A stretch of 64,000 nt of DNA from Caldilinea sp. CFX5 (GCA_021405325.1 QWII01000027.1:40185-104184), one strand, 5' to 3'; counted from the first letter of the stretch, positions 53,826 to 62,832 are shown. Translations and numbers: made by a program. The notes: generated by a model from the letters alone, not told the origin.

Positions 53826-53885
53826 CCGCTCTTAGCCAGTCCGTGACTGGCGATGGGCCGCCAGTCACGGACTGGCTAAGAGCGG
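53826..53885. repeat. Inverted pair of REP-like units, copy 2
   Basis: Perfect 27-base arms (53826-53852 and 53859-53885) with a 6-base loop; an outer 11-base pair (53812-53822 and 53885-53895) extends it. The inner GCCAGTC-ACG-GACTGGC units equal those at 31631, but flanks and loop differ. Confidence 0.85.
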
Positions 53886-53919
53886 AGTAGTTACGATCTT
53901 TCGGAATTGACAGCCTGCA

Positions 53920-54963
53920 CTACTTGACCTTCCCCCGGCCCCAGACCGGCCAGATCACCTCGACTTGTTCACCCCGATAGCCGACCAGTTCGTCATGTAG
54001 ATTGAGCGCCATTTCCTGATGGAGTGGAATCCAGGTGAGCCGTTCACCGACCTGGAATTGATGGCTGGAGCGGCTGACATCGACATGCCCATGTTCAATG
54101 GACATGCCATAAATCTTGATTTCCGGGTGTTCAACACAGTGGCCGTAGGGGGTGGGCGGGTAGCTGCAAAAGGTCTTCATCCCGCCGTCGATGATGATCC
54201 GCCCCGGCGCCGGCGTGCTGACCACTGTGCAGATAATGCGCAGCGGACAGCGGTCGTCGTTCAGATCGTCGCTGGTGCGAATGCGGGTCAACCCTTCCCA
54301 GGCATAGGAGCCGGCGCGATGTTCGGTGAAGCCCAGCGCCTTACTGACCGCCTCCGCCCCGGTGCCACCGCCGCTGATGACAGTGAGCGGCAAACCGGCG
54401 GCACGATAACCGGCGATGACCTCCACCATAAAGTCTTTGATCTCCGGCTTGCTGGGGTAGGTCATCACCCCTTTCAGGTCGATACCGGGCAGATCGGCAA
54501 GCGCCTTGCCTAAATCCACCGCTGCCGCCGGTGATTGAACGCCACAGCGCTTGGACCCCGTGTCCATTTCGATCACCACGCCGACGCTGCCGCCGACTTT
54601 GCGCGCCACGTCGGCAATGCCCTGCGCCGTTGCCAGCGAATCCAGCGCAACGGTGATGGTGGCGCGGCGGCTCAGGCGCAGCAGACGGTCCACCTTACTG
54701 GCTCCAACAATGTTGAAGGGAATCATAATGTCGGTCACACCGGCAGCCACCATCACTTCCGCCTCGCCCACCTTCTGACAGCAGATGCCGATGGCCCCGC
54801 TCGCCAGTTGCATGTGGGCAATTTCCGGGATTTTGTGCGATTTGGTGTGGCTGCGCAACGGAATCCCCGCTGCCCGACAACTCGCCGCCGTCTCGCGAAT
54901 GTTGCGTTCCAGTTTGTTGAGATCACAGACAACCGCCGGTGTATCGAGATCATGAATGAGCAT
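53920..54963 (-). CDS. D-threonine aldolase/D-serine dehydratase-like PLP protein
   Basis: 347 residues. Alanine-racemase-type barrel with the PLP Lys41 in RSHTKSHK. The C-terminal D-serine dehydratase-like domain ends with IEHGHVDV and the metal-binding His region. Motifs: ALDSLATAQGIADVARK, EMDTGSKRCGV, VISGGGTGA and GSYAWEG. It would cleave D-threonine to glycine and acetaldehyde or dehydrate D-serine, needing a divalent metal. In this cluster it may act on other beta-hydroxy D-amino acids. Minus-strand neighbour of sugar-acid enzymes. Confidence 0.87.
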   Translation of the reverse strand: MLIHDLDTPAVVCDLNKLERNIRETAASCRAAGIPLRSHTKSHKIPEIAHMQLASGAIGICCQKVGEAEVMVAAGVTDIMIPFNIVGASKVDRLLRLSRRATITVALDSLATAQGIADVARKVGGSVGVVIEMDTGSKRCGVQSPAAAVDLGKALADLPGIDLKGVMTYPSKPEIKDFMVEVIAGYRAAGLPLTVISGGGTGAEAVSKALGFTEHRAGSYAWEGLTRIRTSDDLNDDRCPLRIICTVVSTPAPGRIIIDGGMKTFCSYPPTPYGHCVEHPEIKIYGMSIEHGHVDVSRSSHQFQVGERLTWIPLHQEMALNLHDELVGYRGEQVEVIWPVWGRGKVK

Positions 54964-54981
54964 AGTTTTCTCCTGATAGAT

Positions 54982-55071
54982 TGATTACGTGATTCGTGAT
55001 TCGTGATTTATATTGCACTGACCACACATCATCAATTCACGTTGGTTCACGCAACACGAATCACGTAATCA
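54982..55071. repeat. Inverted repeat with GTGATTC direct repeats
   Basis: Perfect 17-base arms (54982-54998 and 55055-55071). The left arm continues as 7-base direct repeats GTGATTC. Similar ACGAATC repeats occur before glcF at 22828. Confidence 0.7.
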
Positions 55072-55082
55072 CGCAGCACGCA

Positions 55083-56036
55083 TCACGCTACGAGCGCCGC
55101 AAAGAGCGCTTTAAGATAGCCAATCGAATAGCCCCAGCCGATGGCCTTGTCCGGGGTGTCGCCGGGGAGGCTGGGAATGTGATCGGGGTTGATGCAGCCA
55201 TTGAAGCCGACTTTTTTGAGTTCGAGGAGGATTTTGAACATGTTGAGATCGCCGTCGTCGAGCAGGGTTTCTTCATAGGCGCCGGCGGTGGCGAGGCTAC
55301 CGCGCACATTGCGCATGTGGACCATAAAAATCTTGCCCTTGCGGCCATAGTTGTTGATCTCATCGATGACCAGCGAACTGCCGCCGGCCTCCGCCCGTGT
55401 GCCGATACAGTAGACGAAGCCCACATTGGGGCTGGGAAAGGCGTCGATCACCCGGTGAAAGCCCAAGCCGCCAAAAGGGGTATCGACATTCGGCGTGTCC
55501 GACGGGTGGACAGCCAGCTTGATGTTGTATTCCTCCGCAATCGGCACCAGTTGTTCAAAGGCGCGTTCAAAGTGGCGCCACCAGTTGTCCAACGCTGCTT
55601 TGGTTGGGGTGGCCACCGGTTCCTTGTTCAAGGTTTCGCCGCGCGATTCATAGCCGCCCCGGTGACGCGAGCGGTACGGGGTCATCAGTTGGGGAAAGAC
55701 ATCGCCTTCAAAGCGTTGGCGGGCAATGGGGATGCCGGCTTCGCCATAGACGCGCAGCGCCTTACAGGCATTTTCCAACTCCGCTTCGCCGCCCGGCTGA
55801 TCCTGCATAAATTTCTGGGTGAAATTGGGCAAGGTCACGCGATTGATGTCGATCCCAAAGGAGCGTAAGCGCCGCCGCAGCGCTTTTACCCCATCCAGAT
55901 CAGGGTAGCCCTGTTCAGCCACGCCAGGGATTTCGCGGTCGTCGCCGAAATCCAGATATTCGGCGCCTAAGGCCACCATCCGCCGTAGATAGGTGTCGGT
56001 TAGTTCGGTGTTGTGGGTAAAAACAGAAACACGCAT
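55083..56036 (-). CDS. Mannonate dehydratase-like protein (UxuA family)
   Basis: 317 residues. UxuA-type motifs are LAVHPSDTPN, VGFVYCIGTRAEAGG with Cys, HMRNVRGSLATAGAYEETLLDDGDLNMF, and INPDHIPSLPGD. These supply the metal ligands (Cys, His, Asp) seen in the family. It is shorter than E. coli UxuA (394), as in other Chloroflexota and Firmicutes members. It would convert D-mannonate to 2-keto-3-deoxygluconate. Together with the galactonate-dehydratase-like gene at 61.6 kb it points to hexuronate and aldonate catabolism. Confidence 0.85.
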   Translation of the reverse strand: MRVSVFTHNTELTDTYLRRMVALGAEYLDFGDDREIPGVAEQGYPDLDGVKALRRRLRSFGIDINRVTLPNFTQKFMQDQPGGEAELENACKALRVYGEAGIPIARQRFEGDVFPQLMTPYRSRHRGGYESRGETLNKEPVATPTKAALDNWWRHFERAFEQLVPIAEEYNIKLAVHPSDTPNVDTPFGGLGFHRVIDAFPSPNVGFVYCIGTRAEAGGSSLVIDEINNYGRKGKIFMVHMRNVRGSLATAGAYEETLLDDGDLNMFKILLELKKVGFNGCINPDHIPSLPGDTPDKAIGWGYSIGYLKALFAALVA

Positions 56037-56359
56037 CTTTTTCTCTGCTCCTTGTTTACCTGCGGTGCTACCGGTTTGTTGTTGTCGGTGCGATTATCTT
56101 ACCATAGCCCGGAAAAGGTAAGCAATCGACTCATTTGCACACAACGTTACCTACAACCAGGCAAAGGCGGAGTATACTAAAGCCGAGCAGGTATAACCGC
56201 CAGTCATCGTCGTCAGGGGTTCGCTGGTTGGCTCGTTGGTTTCGACAAGCTCAACCAACGTTGGTTGAGCTTGTCGAAACCAACGAGCCAACCACGATGC
56301 CAAACCGGTAACAATGAGTACCACCACGACGGTGATGGCGCAACGATAGGGTAATCGAC
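56037..56359. other. Divergent intergenic region
   Basis: 323 bases between the mannonate dehydratase-like gene and the P-type ATPase gene. No gene was seen. It contains the 70-base palindrome at 56225. No clear promoter to either side was recognised. Confidence 0.6.
56225..56294. repeat. Perfect 70-base palindrome without a loop
   Basis: Positions 56225-56259 and 56260-56294 are exact reverse complements, with the axis in AC/GT. Each half also contains TTGGTT and AACCAA around a TTCGACAAGCTCA core. It lies between divergent genes. Confidence 0.95.
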
Positions 56360-59155
56360 ATGACGCAACAAGCCTGGCACTTCGCTGATCCGCAAACCGT
56401 TGCGGGTCAACTGCAAACTAACCTCGCGACTGGTCTTACATCCCAAGAAGCTGAACAACGACTGGCCGCATATGGCCCCAACGAACTGATCGACCGCGGC
56501 GTCAAGAGCATTTGGCAGATTTTGTGGGAGCAATTGACCGATGTCATGGTGCTGCTGCTCCTGGTCGCCGCGCTGATTTCTGCCTTTATCGGGGAGATTT
56601 CCGATAGCTTTGTCATTCTGGCGATTGTAGTTCTCAACACCCTTTTGGGTCTCACCCAAGAGTACCGCGCCGAGCGCGCCATTGCCGAACTAAAGAAACT
56701 AGCGGTGCCCAATGTCCGGGTGCGGCGCGATAGCCGCATCAGTGAAATCTCCGCGCGCACGCTGGTGCCTGGTGACGTGGTCTTGCTAGAAGCTGGTAAC
56801 CTGGCCCCGGCCGATGGCCGCTTGGTCGAGGTGATGGGCTTGCGTATTGAAGAAGCGGCGCTCACCGGTGAATCGGAACCGGTGGAGAAACAGAGCGCGG
56901 CCCTGCCAAACAATGGCGACGCCGAAACCCCCATTGGCGACCGCACCAACATGGCCTTTATGGGCACGGTTGTGACCTATGGCCGCGGGTTGATGGTGGT
57001 GACGGCTACGGGCATGGCGACGGAATTAGGTCACATTGCCGGTTTGCTCCAATCCGTCGGCAACGAAGCGACCCCTTTGCAACAGCGGTTGGAAAAGCTG
57101 GGCAAGGCGCTGGCGGCGGTGGCCGTGGTGATCATCCTTGTCGTCTTTGGCATGGGGCTTTTCACCAGCAGTGAAGTGCGGGAGATTTTTGCAGCGCAAC
57201 AAGATGTCTGGTGGCGATTGCTCAACAGCGCCAGCATCCGCGAACTCTTTTTGACGGCCATCAGCCTAGCCGTGGCTGCGGTGCCGGAAGGCTTGCCGGC
57301 GATGGTGACGATTGCCCTGGCGCTCGGCTCCCGCCGCATGTTGCGGCGCAATGCCCTCATTCGTAAGTTGCCTGCCGTGGAGACGCTCGGCTCCGTCACC
57401 ACCATCTGCTCGGACAAGACGGGGACATTGACCCAAAACCAGATGACTGTCACCATCTTGGATGTGGCAGGGGAGCGGCGGGCGATTGAAACCTTCGATA
57501 CGGCAGAATTTGAACCGACTGCGCATCGTGAAACGGCTGACACAAAGGCGACGATCCAAAGTTTTCGCATTCTACTCCAGGCTGCCGCCCTTTGTAACGA
57601 TTCCGCCTTGGAACGTGAGGAGGACGGTTCGTTCCAACTCATTGGCGATCCAACCGAGACTGCGCTGGTGCGGGTGGCGGCGCAGTTTCAACTGGAAAAA
57701 ACCGAATTGGAAAGAACGTGGCCGCGCATTGCCGAAGCGCCCTTCACTTCCGAGCGCAAATGTATGACCACCGTTCACGCCGCGCCACCGAATGGTAAGA
57801 ATGGTAACGGTGCTGCGCTCTTTGGCGAAAAGGCGCCCTATGTCGCCTTTAGCAAAGGGGCGATGGATGTGTTGTTGACCAAAAGCCATGCCGCCTGGTT
57901 TGGCGACAAGAGCGTTCCGCTGGATGAAGCCATGCGCACCCAAATTCGACACGCCAATGACCAATTGGCGCAAGACGGTCAACGGGTGCTGGCCGTCGCT
58001 TTTCGTCCGCTGGATCGTCAGCCCACTGTCAATCAGATTGAAGCGTTGGAAACCGAACTCATCTTCGTCGGCCTGATCGGCATGATCGACCCGCCGCGCA
58101 CAGAAGTCAAAGCTGCCGTGGCGACCTGCCGCAGCGCCGGCATCCGTCCGGTCATGATCACGGGCGACCACCCCCTGACTGCGCTGGCGATCGCGCGCGA
58201 TCTGGGGATTGCTGAGAATGAGCGCTACCTGACCGGTCATGAACTGGCCGCCATGGATCATGAGACACTGAAGCAGCAGGTCGAGCAGGTTGCGGTCTAT
58301 GCCCGTGTTTCGCCGGAGCATAAGCTCAACATTGTCAATGCCCTACAAGAGAAGGGGCATGTGGTGGCGATGACCGGCGACGGCGTCAATGATGCACCGG
58401 CGCTCAAGCAGGCCGACATTGGCGTGGCCATGGGCATCACCGGCACCGATGTCTCCAAAGAGGCCGCCGATATGGTGCTGCTCGACGACAACTTTGCCAC
58501 TATCGTCGCCGCCACCGAAGAAGGGCGCACCATCTACGACAACATTCGCAAATTTATCCGCTATCTGCTTTCCAGCAACACGGGGGAGATCTTTGTGATG
58601 CTGGTCGCACCTTTTTTGGGGATGCCGTTGCCTCTCCTGCCTATCCACATCCTTTGGGTCAACCTCGTCACCGATGGCCTGCCCGGTCTGGCGTTGGCGT
58701 TGGAGCAGCCGGAACGGGGCATTATGCAACGCAAACCGATCCCGCCGCGCGAAAGCATCTTTAGCCGCGGGCTGGGGGTGGACATTGTCTGGGTCGGCGT
58801 CCTTCTGGGGACGCTCTCGCTGCTGGTCGGCTACTGGGGCTTCCACAGCGGCGCCGACATCACCGTCTGGCGCACGATGGTCTTTACCACCCTGACCTTT
58901 GCCCAGATGGGTAATGCGCTTTCCATCCGTTCCAGCGATGACCTGCTCATTACCATCGGCCCTTTCTCCAATCGCCTCATGATCGGCGCCGTCGTCCTCA
59001 CCGTGGTCTTGCAGTTGATGCTACTCTACATTCCCTTTTTTCAAGGCGTCTTCAATGTCGCGCCCCTGTCGTTGCTGCAACTGCTGATCTGTTTTGTCCT
59101 GAGTTGGGTCCTCTTTAGCGCAGCGGAAGGGGTCAAGTGGCTGCGACGCCGGTAG
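56360..59155 (+). CDS. Cation-transporting P-type ATPase (Ca2+-type, P2)
   Basis: 931 residues. Phosphorylation site SDKTGTLTQ with Asp352. The TGES motif is in EEAALTGESEPV, the N-domain and P-domain hinge TGDGVNDAPALKQADIGVAMG, and PEGLPAMVTIALALG in span 4. The C-terminal spans include ILWVNLVTDGLPGLALALEQPE, typical of PMCA/SERCA-like bacterial calcium pumps. It begins at ATG 56360. Probably exports Ca2+ or Mn2+. Stands alone, without an adjacent regulator. Confidence 0.93.
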   Translation: MTQQAWHFADPQTVAGQLQTNLATGLTSQEAEQRLAAYGPNELIDRGVKSIWQILWEQLTDVMVLLLLVAALISAFIGEISDSFVILAIVVLNTLLGLTQEYRAERAIAELKKLAVPNVRVRRDSRISEISARTLVPGDVVLLEAGNLAPADGRLVEVMGLRIEEAALTGESEPVEKQSAALPNNGDAETPIGDRTNMAFMGTVVTYGRGLMVVTATGMATELGHIAGLLQSVGNEATPLQQRLEKLGKALAAVAVVIILVVFGMGLFTSSEVREIFAAQQDVWWRLLNSASIRELFLTAISLAVAAVPEGLPAMVTIALALGSRRMLRRNALIRKLPAVETLGSVTTICSDKTGTLTQNQMTVTILDVAGERRAIETFDTAEFEPTAHRETADTKATIQSFRILLQAAALCNDSALEREEDGSFQLIGDPTETALVRVAAQFQLEKTELERTWPRIAEAPFTSERKCMTTVHAAPPNGKNGNGAALFGEKAPYVAFSKGAMDVLLTKSHAAWFGDKSVPLDEAMRTQIRHANDQLAQDGQRVLAVAFRPLDRQPTVNQIEALETELIFVGLIGMIDPPRTEVKAAVATCRSAGIRPVMITGDHPLTALAIARDLGIAENERYLTGHELAAMDHETLKQQVEQVAVYARVSPEHKLNIVNALQEKGHVVAMTGDGVNDAPALKQADIGVAMGITGTDVSKEAADMVLLDDNFATIVAATEEGRTIYDNIRKFIRYLLSSNTGEIFVMLVAPFLGMPLPLLPIHILWVNLVTDGLPGLALALEQPERGIMQRKPIPPRESIFSRGLGVDIVWVGVLLGTLSLLVGYWGFHSGADITVWRTMVFTTLTFAQMGNALSIRSSDDLLITIGPFSNRLMIGAVVLTVVLQLMLLYIPFFQGVFNVAPLSLLQLLICFVLSWVLFSAAEGVKWLRRR

Positions 59156-59232
59156 GGCAACCACTCTTTAAGCTGCTACTTGCAAGGGTGGATTGAAGAA
59201 GTAAGGGGCTCTTACATACGCTAACTGACTGA

Positions 59233-59261
59233 TTGGCCGGTTAGCATCGCTGTGCTATACT
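59233..59261 (+). promoter_or_regulatory. Promoter of the candidate Phd-like/PIN pair
   Basis: TTGGCC (59233-59238), 17 bases, TATACT (59256-59261). The first ATG follows 40 bases downstream with AAGAAGG before it. A short inverted repeat GCTAAC/GTTAGC (59220-59225 and 59240-59245) overlaps the -35 region and could be an operator. Confidence 0.6.
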
Positions 59262-59301
59262 ATGGATCTGCTAGCGCGCTTTAAGAAAGAAGGCAAGCAT
59301 T

Positions 59302-59856
59302 ATGGATTTATATACTCATCCAATTCGGCTGGCCGAACCTACCCTGCTGGAGTTGGCAAAACGTACCCAAACGACCCAAGCGCCAATTAAAGTGACTGTA
59401 GAGGGCATGAGTGAGTCGGCGTTGGTGCTGATGAAGTTGGATGCCTATGAAAAGAATCAACAGCAACAACAACGCTTGTATCAACGCCTGTATCAACTGC
59501 AACTGCTACAGTTGAAACAGTGGCTTGATCGGGTTGAAGAACAGTGGGACGAACGCTCCCTTCGTACAGAGTTTGTTGCCACCTGGCAGGAAAATATTAC
59601 GCAGTTGTGGGAAGTCTGCCCAGAACCATCGCGTGGCCTCTGCGCTTCGCTCATGCTTGCCATCAAACGTTTAGATGCCGGACGTTTGTCACTGTCTCAG
59701 ATTGCTGCACTCCGCTATTGTCTTACCTTATTACAATCCGTAATCCCCTCTGACGCCGAGGTCGATCATGCTTACCGGCTGCTCAGTCAAAGCGGTCTTC
59801 CGCCGAAAGTCTCTTTTGATCAAAGCTTTGTACAGTCGTATCTGGATGAACTATGA
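59302..59856 (+). CDS. Phd-like small protein, candidate antitoxin
   Basis: 184 residues. The segment APIKVTVEGMSESALVLMKLDAYEKNQ resembles the second half of Phd/YefM antitoxins (beta hairpin ending in LVL...YE). It is followed by a Gln-rich helix (QQQQQRLYQRLYQLQLLQLKQW) and a long helical region of unknown type. It overlaps the downstream PIN-like gene by 4 bases (ATGA), the classical toxin-antitoxin arrangement. Much longer than a standard Phd protein (about 80 residues). Assignment is inference from pattern and context. Confidence 0.5.
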   Translation: MDLYTHPIRLAEPTLLELAKRTQTTQAPIKVTVEGMSESALVLMKLDAYEKNQQQQQRLYQRLYQLQLLQLKQWLDRVEEQWDERSLRTEFVATWQENITQLWEVCPEPSRGLCASLMLAIKRLDAGRLSLSQIAALRYCLTLLQSVIPSDAEVDHAYRLLSQSGLPPKVSFDQSFVQSYLDEL

Positions 59857-60638
59857 GTGCCAGACAAATGGTCTTTTTGGACACCTCTGTACAGATTCAG
59901 CGCACACTTGACGACTCGCCGCAATCAGAACAATTGAACGCATTGTTGCACACTCCAACCATTCAACCTATTACCTCTTCTTATGTCTGGATGGAATATC
60001 AACGGGCGGTTGTGGCTGACTTTGCTCACGTATACCAGGTAATGCTGCGCTATCAAGACTGGGGTGGGTTATTTGCACACGTTCTCGATGGTGAGCGCGC
60101 CTTTCGCCCGCGTTCCGCTGTGCGTTGCACCAAAATTATTGGGAAATTTTACATTGAATCTAACCGAAACTGGGAGATTGCACAACATACAATTGCTGAG
60201 CAAATCAGGAGCGGATTGCATCAACAGTTTTGGATGAACGTTTCCCCCCTGTCTGATCCGATTGTCTGTGATCTTGTAAAGCTGGGTGTTACTCGTCAAT
60301 CCGATCGCACCTATCAGGTCCCTGCTTCCTGTCGCAAAGAAGAGGCTACCTGCTATTTGCCTTCGTTTCTGGATACTCATCAAGAGCGTTTGCGCGCTGT
60401 AGCGGACTACCTTGCTACCCATCTACATACGATCAAAGAACAATCGCGATTTGAACGCTTGTTAAGTGCTGTCATTGGTGATCCACGGGCTGCGCTGGGC
60501 CAGACAAGTTGCTCGCCCTTAGGTGATCTGATCATTGCCCTGCAAGTGCCGCCAAACGCGATGCTTTGGACATTGGATGCTGATTTTGCTCCATTGGCGG
60601 CAGCGCTAACTATTCCACTGTATACACTCGAAAGCTGA
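59853..60638 (+). CDS. Large PIN-like domain protein, candidate toxin
   Basis: 261 residues, twice the usual VapC length. PIN hallmarks: VFLDTSVQIQRTL at the N-terminus with an Asp at residue 10, GDLIIALQVPPNAMLWTLDADFAPLAAALTIPLY at the C-terminus, where GD and DxDF are the second and third acidic sites. The middle (about 100-210) is an extra helical insert with four Cys. The ATG overlaps the partner stop. A ribonuclease toxin is likely but unproven; an exported or structured RNA-repair role cannot be excluded. Confidence 0.6.
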   Translation: MSARQMVFLDTSVQIQRTLDDSPQSEQLNALLHTPTIQPITSSYVWMEYQRAVVADFAHVYQVMLRYQDWGGLFAHVLDGERAFRPRSAVRCTKIIGKFYIESNRNWEIAQHTIAEQIRSGLHQQFWMNVSPLSDPIVCDLVKLGVTRQSDRTYQVPASCRKEEATCYLPSFLDTHQERLRAVADYLATHLHTIKEQSRFERLLSAVIGDPRAALGQTSCSPLGDLIIALQVPPNAMLWTLDADFAPLAAALTIPLYTLES

Positions 60639-60646
60639 GACTACTC

Positions 60647-61471
60647 ATGACCACAATCCAAATTGAGCAGCGCGACAACCGCACCATCCAGCAACTCTTT
60701 GATCTCACCGGCCGCGTGGCGATTGTCACCGGCGGGGCAGGGTTACTGGGTAAGCAATTTAGCCGGGCATTGGCCGAAGCGGGGGCCAAGGTAGTGATTG
60801 CCTCGCGCAACCAGGAAAATTGCCAGGCGTGGGTCGATCAACTGCACGCTGACGGCTATGATGCCCTGGCCCTGCCGCTCGATGTCACCGACCCGGAATC
60901 GAGCAAGGCGCTGGTGGCGGCGACGCTGGCCCACTATGGCCGGCTCGACATTCTGGTCAACAATGCCTATACCCGCGGCGTCCCGGCTCCGCCCGAAGAG
61001 CTGACCCCCGAAGCGTGGCGCACCTGGATCGACGCCGGCCTCAGCGGCGCTTTCTACTGCGCCCAAGCCGCCGCTCACCCCATGTTGGCCCAAGGTAGCG
61101 GCTCGATCATCAACATTGGCTCGATCTACGGCGTGGTTGGCACCGATGTGCGCATGTACCCGCCGGGAATGCCGGTCAACGCCTCGGCGGCCTATGGCGC
61201 CATCAAAGGGGGGATTGTCAACCTGACGCGTACCCTGGCGGTCGTCTGGGCAGCCAAGGGGGTGCGGGTCAACTGTATCTCGCCCGGCGGCTTCCCCGGC
61301 GATGCGATCATCAATGAAGAATTTGCCAAAAACTTCCAGGCCAAGATCCCCTTGGGCCGCATGGGCAACAGCACCGACCTCAAAGGCGCCGTCGTCTTCC
61401 TTGCTTCCGATGCTGCGGCCTACGTCGTCGGCCAGAATCTGTTGGTCGATGGCGGGTGGACGGCCTGGTGA
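60647..61471 (+). CDS. SDR family oxidoreductase (gluconate 5-dehydrogenase-like)
   Basis: 274 residues. NAD(P)-binding motif VTGGAGLLGKQ, NNAYTRG for the NNAG position, catalytic Ser in INIGSIYG, and SAAYGAIKGG supplying Tyr and Lys. The C-terminal VVGQNLLVDGGWT is the usual SDR tail. The start is 9 bases after the PIN gene. It is followed by the dehydratase and aldo/keto reductase genes on the same strand, suggesting a sugar-acid pathway. Confidence 0.92.
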   Translation: MTTIQIEQRDNRTIQQLFDLTGRVAIVTGGAGLLGKQFSRALAEAGAKVVIASRNQENCQAWVDQLHADGYDALALPLDVTDPESSKALVAATLAHYGRLDILVNNAYTRGVPAPPEELTPEAWRTWIDAGLSGAFYCAQAAAHPMLAQGSGSIINIGSIYGVVGTDVRMYPPGMPVNASAAYGAIKGGIVNLTRTLAVVWAAKGVRVNCISPGGFPGDAIINEEFAKNFQAKIPLGRMGNSTDLKGAVVFLASDAAAYVVGQNLLVDGGWTAW

Positions 61472-61472
61472 A

Positions 61473-61496
61473 GAAGACCGGAAGACAAGAAGACAG
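61473..61496. repeat. Three octamers after the SDR gene
   Basis: GAAGACCG, GAAGACAA and GAAGACAG follow each other from 2 bases after the stop codon. The 8-base period matches the arrays at 7409 and 24103. Confidence 0.55.
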
Positions 61497-61530
61497 AAAT
61501 CAACAGTCAGCGGGTAGAAGATCGCCTAAA

Positions 61531-61590
61531 CGACTACGCGACCAAACGACTACGCGACCAAACGACTACGCAACCAAACGACTACGCGAC
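61531..61590. repeat. 16-base tandem repeat array upstream of the dehydratase gene
   Basis: CGACTACGCGACCAAA is repeated at 61531, 61547 and, with one change, 61563; a partial fourth copy is at 61579. Unit length is twice 8. It lies 15 bases before the dehydratase ATG, and no spacers separate units. Confidence 0.85.
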
Positions 61591-61604
61591 AATGGACAAC
61601 AACT

Positions 61605-62723
61605 ATGAAAATCACTGACATCAAGACCTTTATGGTTGACTTTGGCGACAGCAATTATGTCTTTGTGAAGATCTATACGGATGAAGGCGTCGAGGGCGTG
61701 GGGGAGGCGACGCTGGAGGGGAAAGAGCTTTCGGTGGTGGGGGCGATTCAGGAATTGGCCCGCATCTTGATCGATCAGAACCCGCTCGACATTGAGTTGC
61801 ACTGGCGCAAGTGGCACATGACCTCCTGCTGGAAGGGCGTCACCGACTTCACGGCCATGAGCGGGCTGGAACAGGCCATGTGGGACATCACCGGCAAGGT
61901 GCTGAATGCGCCGGTCTATCGCCTCTGGGGTGGCCCCGTGCGCGAGGCGATTCGCGCCTACACCTGGCCCGGCCCTTATGCAACACCGGAGCAGTGTGGT
62001 GAAGCGTCCGCCTATGCGGTGGAAAAGCTGGGGTTCACTGGATTAAAGTTTGACCCCTTCCGTGACGAATATTTCTCCATCTCACCGGAGGGGCTGGATT
62101 TTGCTGTACGCTGTATCAAGGCGGCCCGCGATGCTGTCGGCCCCAAAGCCGACATAGCGGTCGATGGTCACTGGCGTTTTGGCCCACAGGCCGCCATCAA
62201 GATCGCCCGTGCGTTAGAGCCGTTTGACCTGCTCTTTCTGGAAGAACCGGTGCCGTCCGACGGCAACGAGATGCTGGCGCGGGTGCGAGCTGAAGTGAAG
62301 GTGCCGCTGGCCGTCGGCGAACGCTACTACACCCGCTGGGGCTTCTGGCCGCTGCTTACCGACCGCTTGGTCGATGTGATCCAGCCTGATGTCTGTCACG
62401 CCGGCGGTATTCTCGAACTGCGCAAGATTGCGGCGATGGCGGAGCCGTGTGGCGTCACGGTAGCGCCGCACAACCCTAACGGTCCGGTCTCCCTGGCTGC
62501 TGTGGTGCAGTTTGCCGCGTGTACGCCCAACTTTTTGATCACCGAATCGGTCCACACCCGCACCCTGGCCGATGAACTGGTGAAAGCACCGCTGCGCGTC
62601 CAAGATGGCTATATTCCCCTCCCCACCAAACCGGGCCTGGGCCTGGAACTGGACGAAAGCGCTCTTGTCCGCCACCCCGGCAACCCCAAAGATATTTGGT
62701 TCCCCAAAAAAGTGGTATACTAA
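61605..62723 (+). CDS. Enolase-superfamily dehydratase (galactonate dehydratase/MR-MLE type)
   Basis: 372 residues. Metal and catalytic residues match the acid-sugar dehydratase set: DGHWRF (Asp and His), LFLEEPVPS (Glu), AVGERYYTRWGF (Glu) and APHNPNGP (His). The N-terminal capping domain and a C-terminal QFAACTPNFLITE segment are present. Family members dehydrate D-galactonate, D-gluconate or D-mannonate to 3-deoxy-2-keto acids. Co-directional with the SDR and AKR genes, so they likely work in one pathway. Confidence 0.9.
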   Translation: MKITDIKTFMVDFGDSNYVFVKIYTDEGVEGVGEATLEGKELSVVGAIQELARILIDQNPLDIELHWRKWHMTSCWKGVTDFTAMSGLEQAMWDITGKVLNAPVYRLWGGPVREAIRAYTWPGPYATPEQCGEASAYAVEKLGFTGLKFDPFRDEYFSISPEGLDFAVRCIKAARDAVGPKADIAVDGHWRFGPQAAIKIARALEPFDLLFLEEPVPSDGNEMLARVRAEVKVPLAVGERYYTRWGFWPLLTDRLVDVIQPDVCHAGGILELRKIAAMAEPCGVTVAPHNPNGPVSLAAVVQFAACTPNFLITESVHTRTLADELVKAPLRVQDGYIPLPTKPGLGLELDESALVRHPGNPKDIWFPKKVVY

Positions 62724-62832
62724 GGCTCGTTCCGCCGCTCGGCGGCGGAATGCAGGGCAGACGCTCCGCGTCTCGCGACCCCTGCCACCTGCATAACCTG
62801 CACGACCAACTAGAAACTAAGGATAAGCACCC

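Noticed and set aside
61531..61590. CRISPR-like repeat array
   Set aside because: Units are contiguous 16-mers without spacers, and no cas gene is near.
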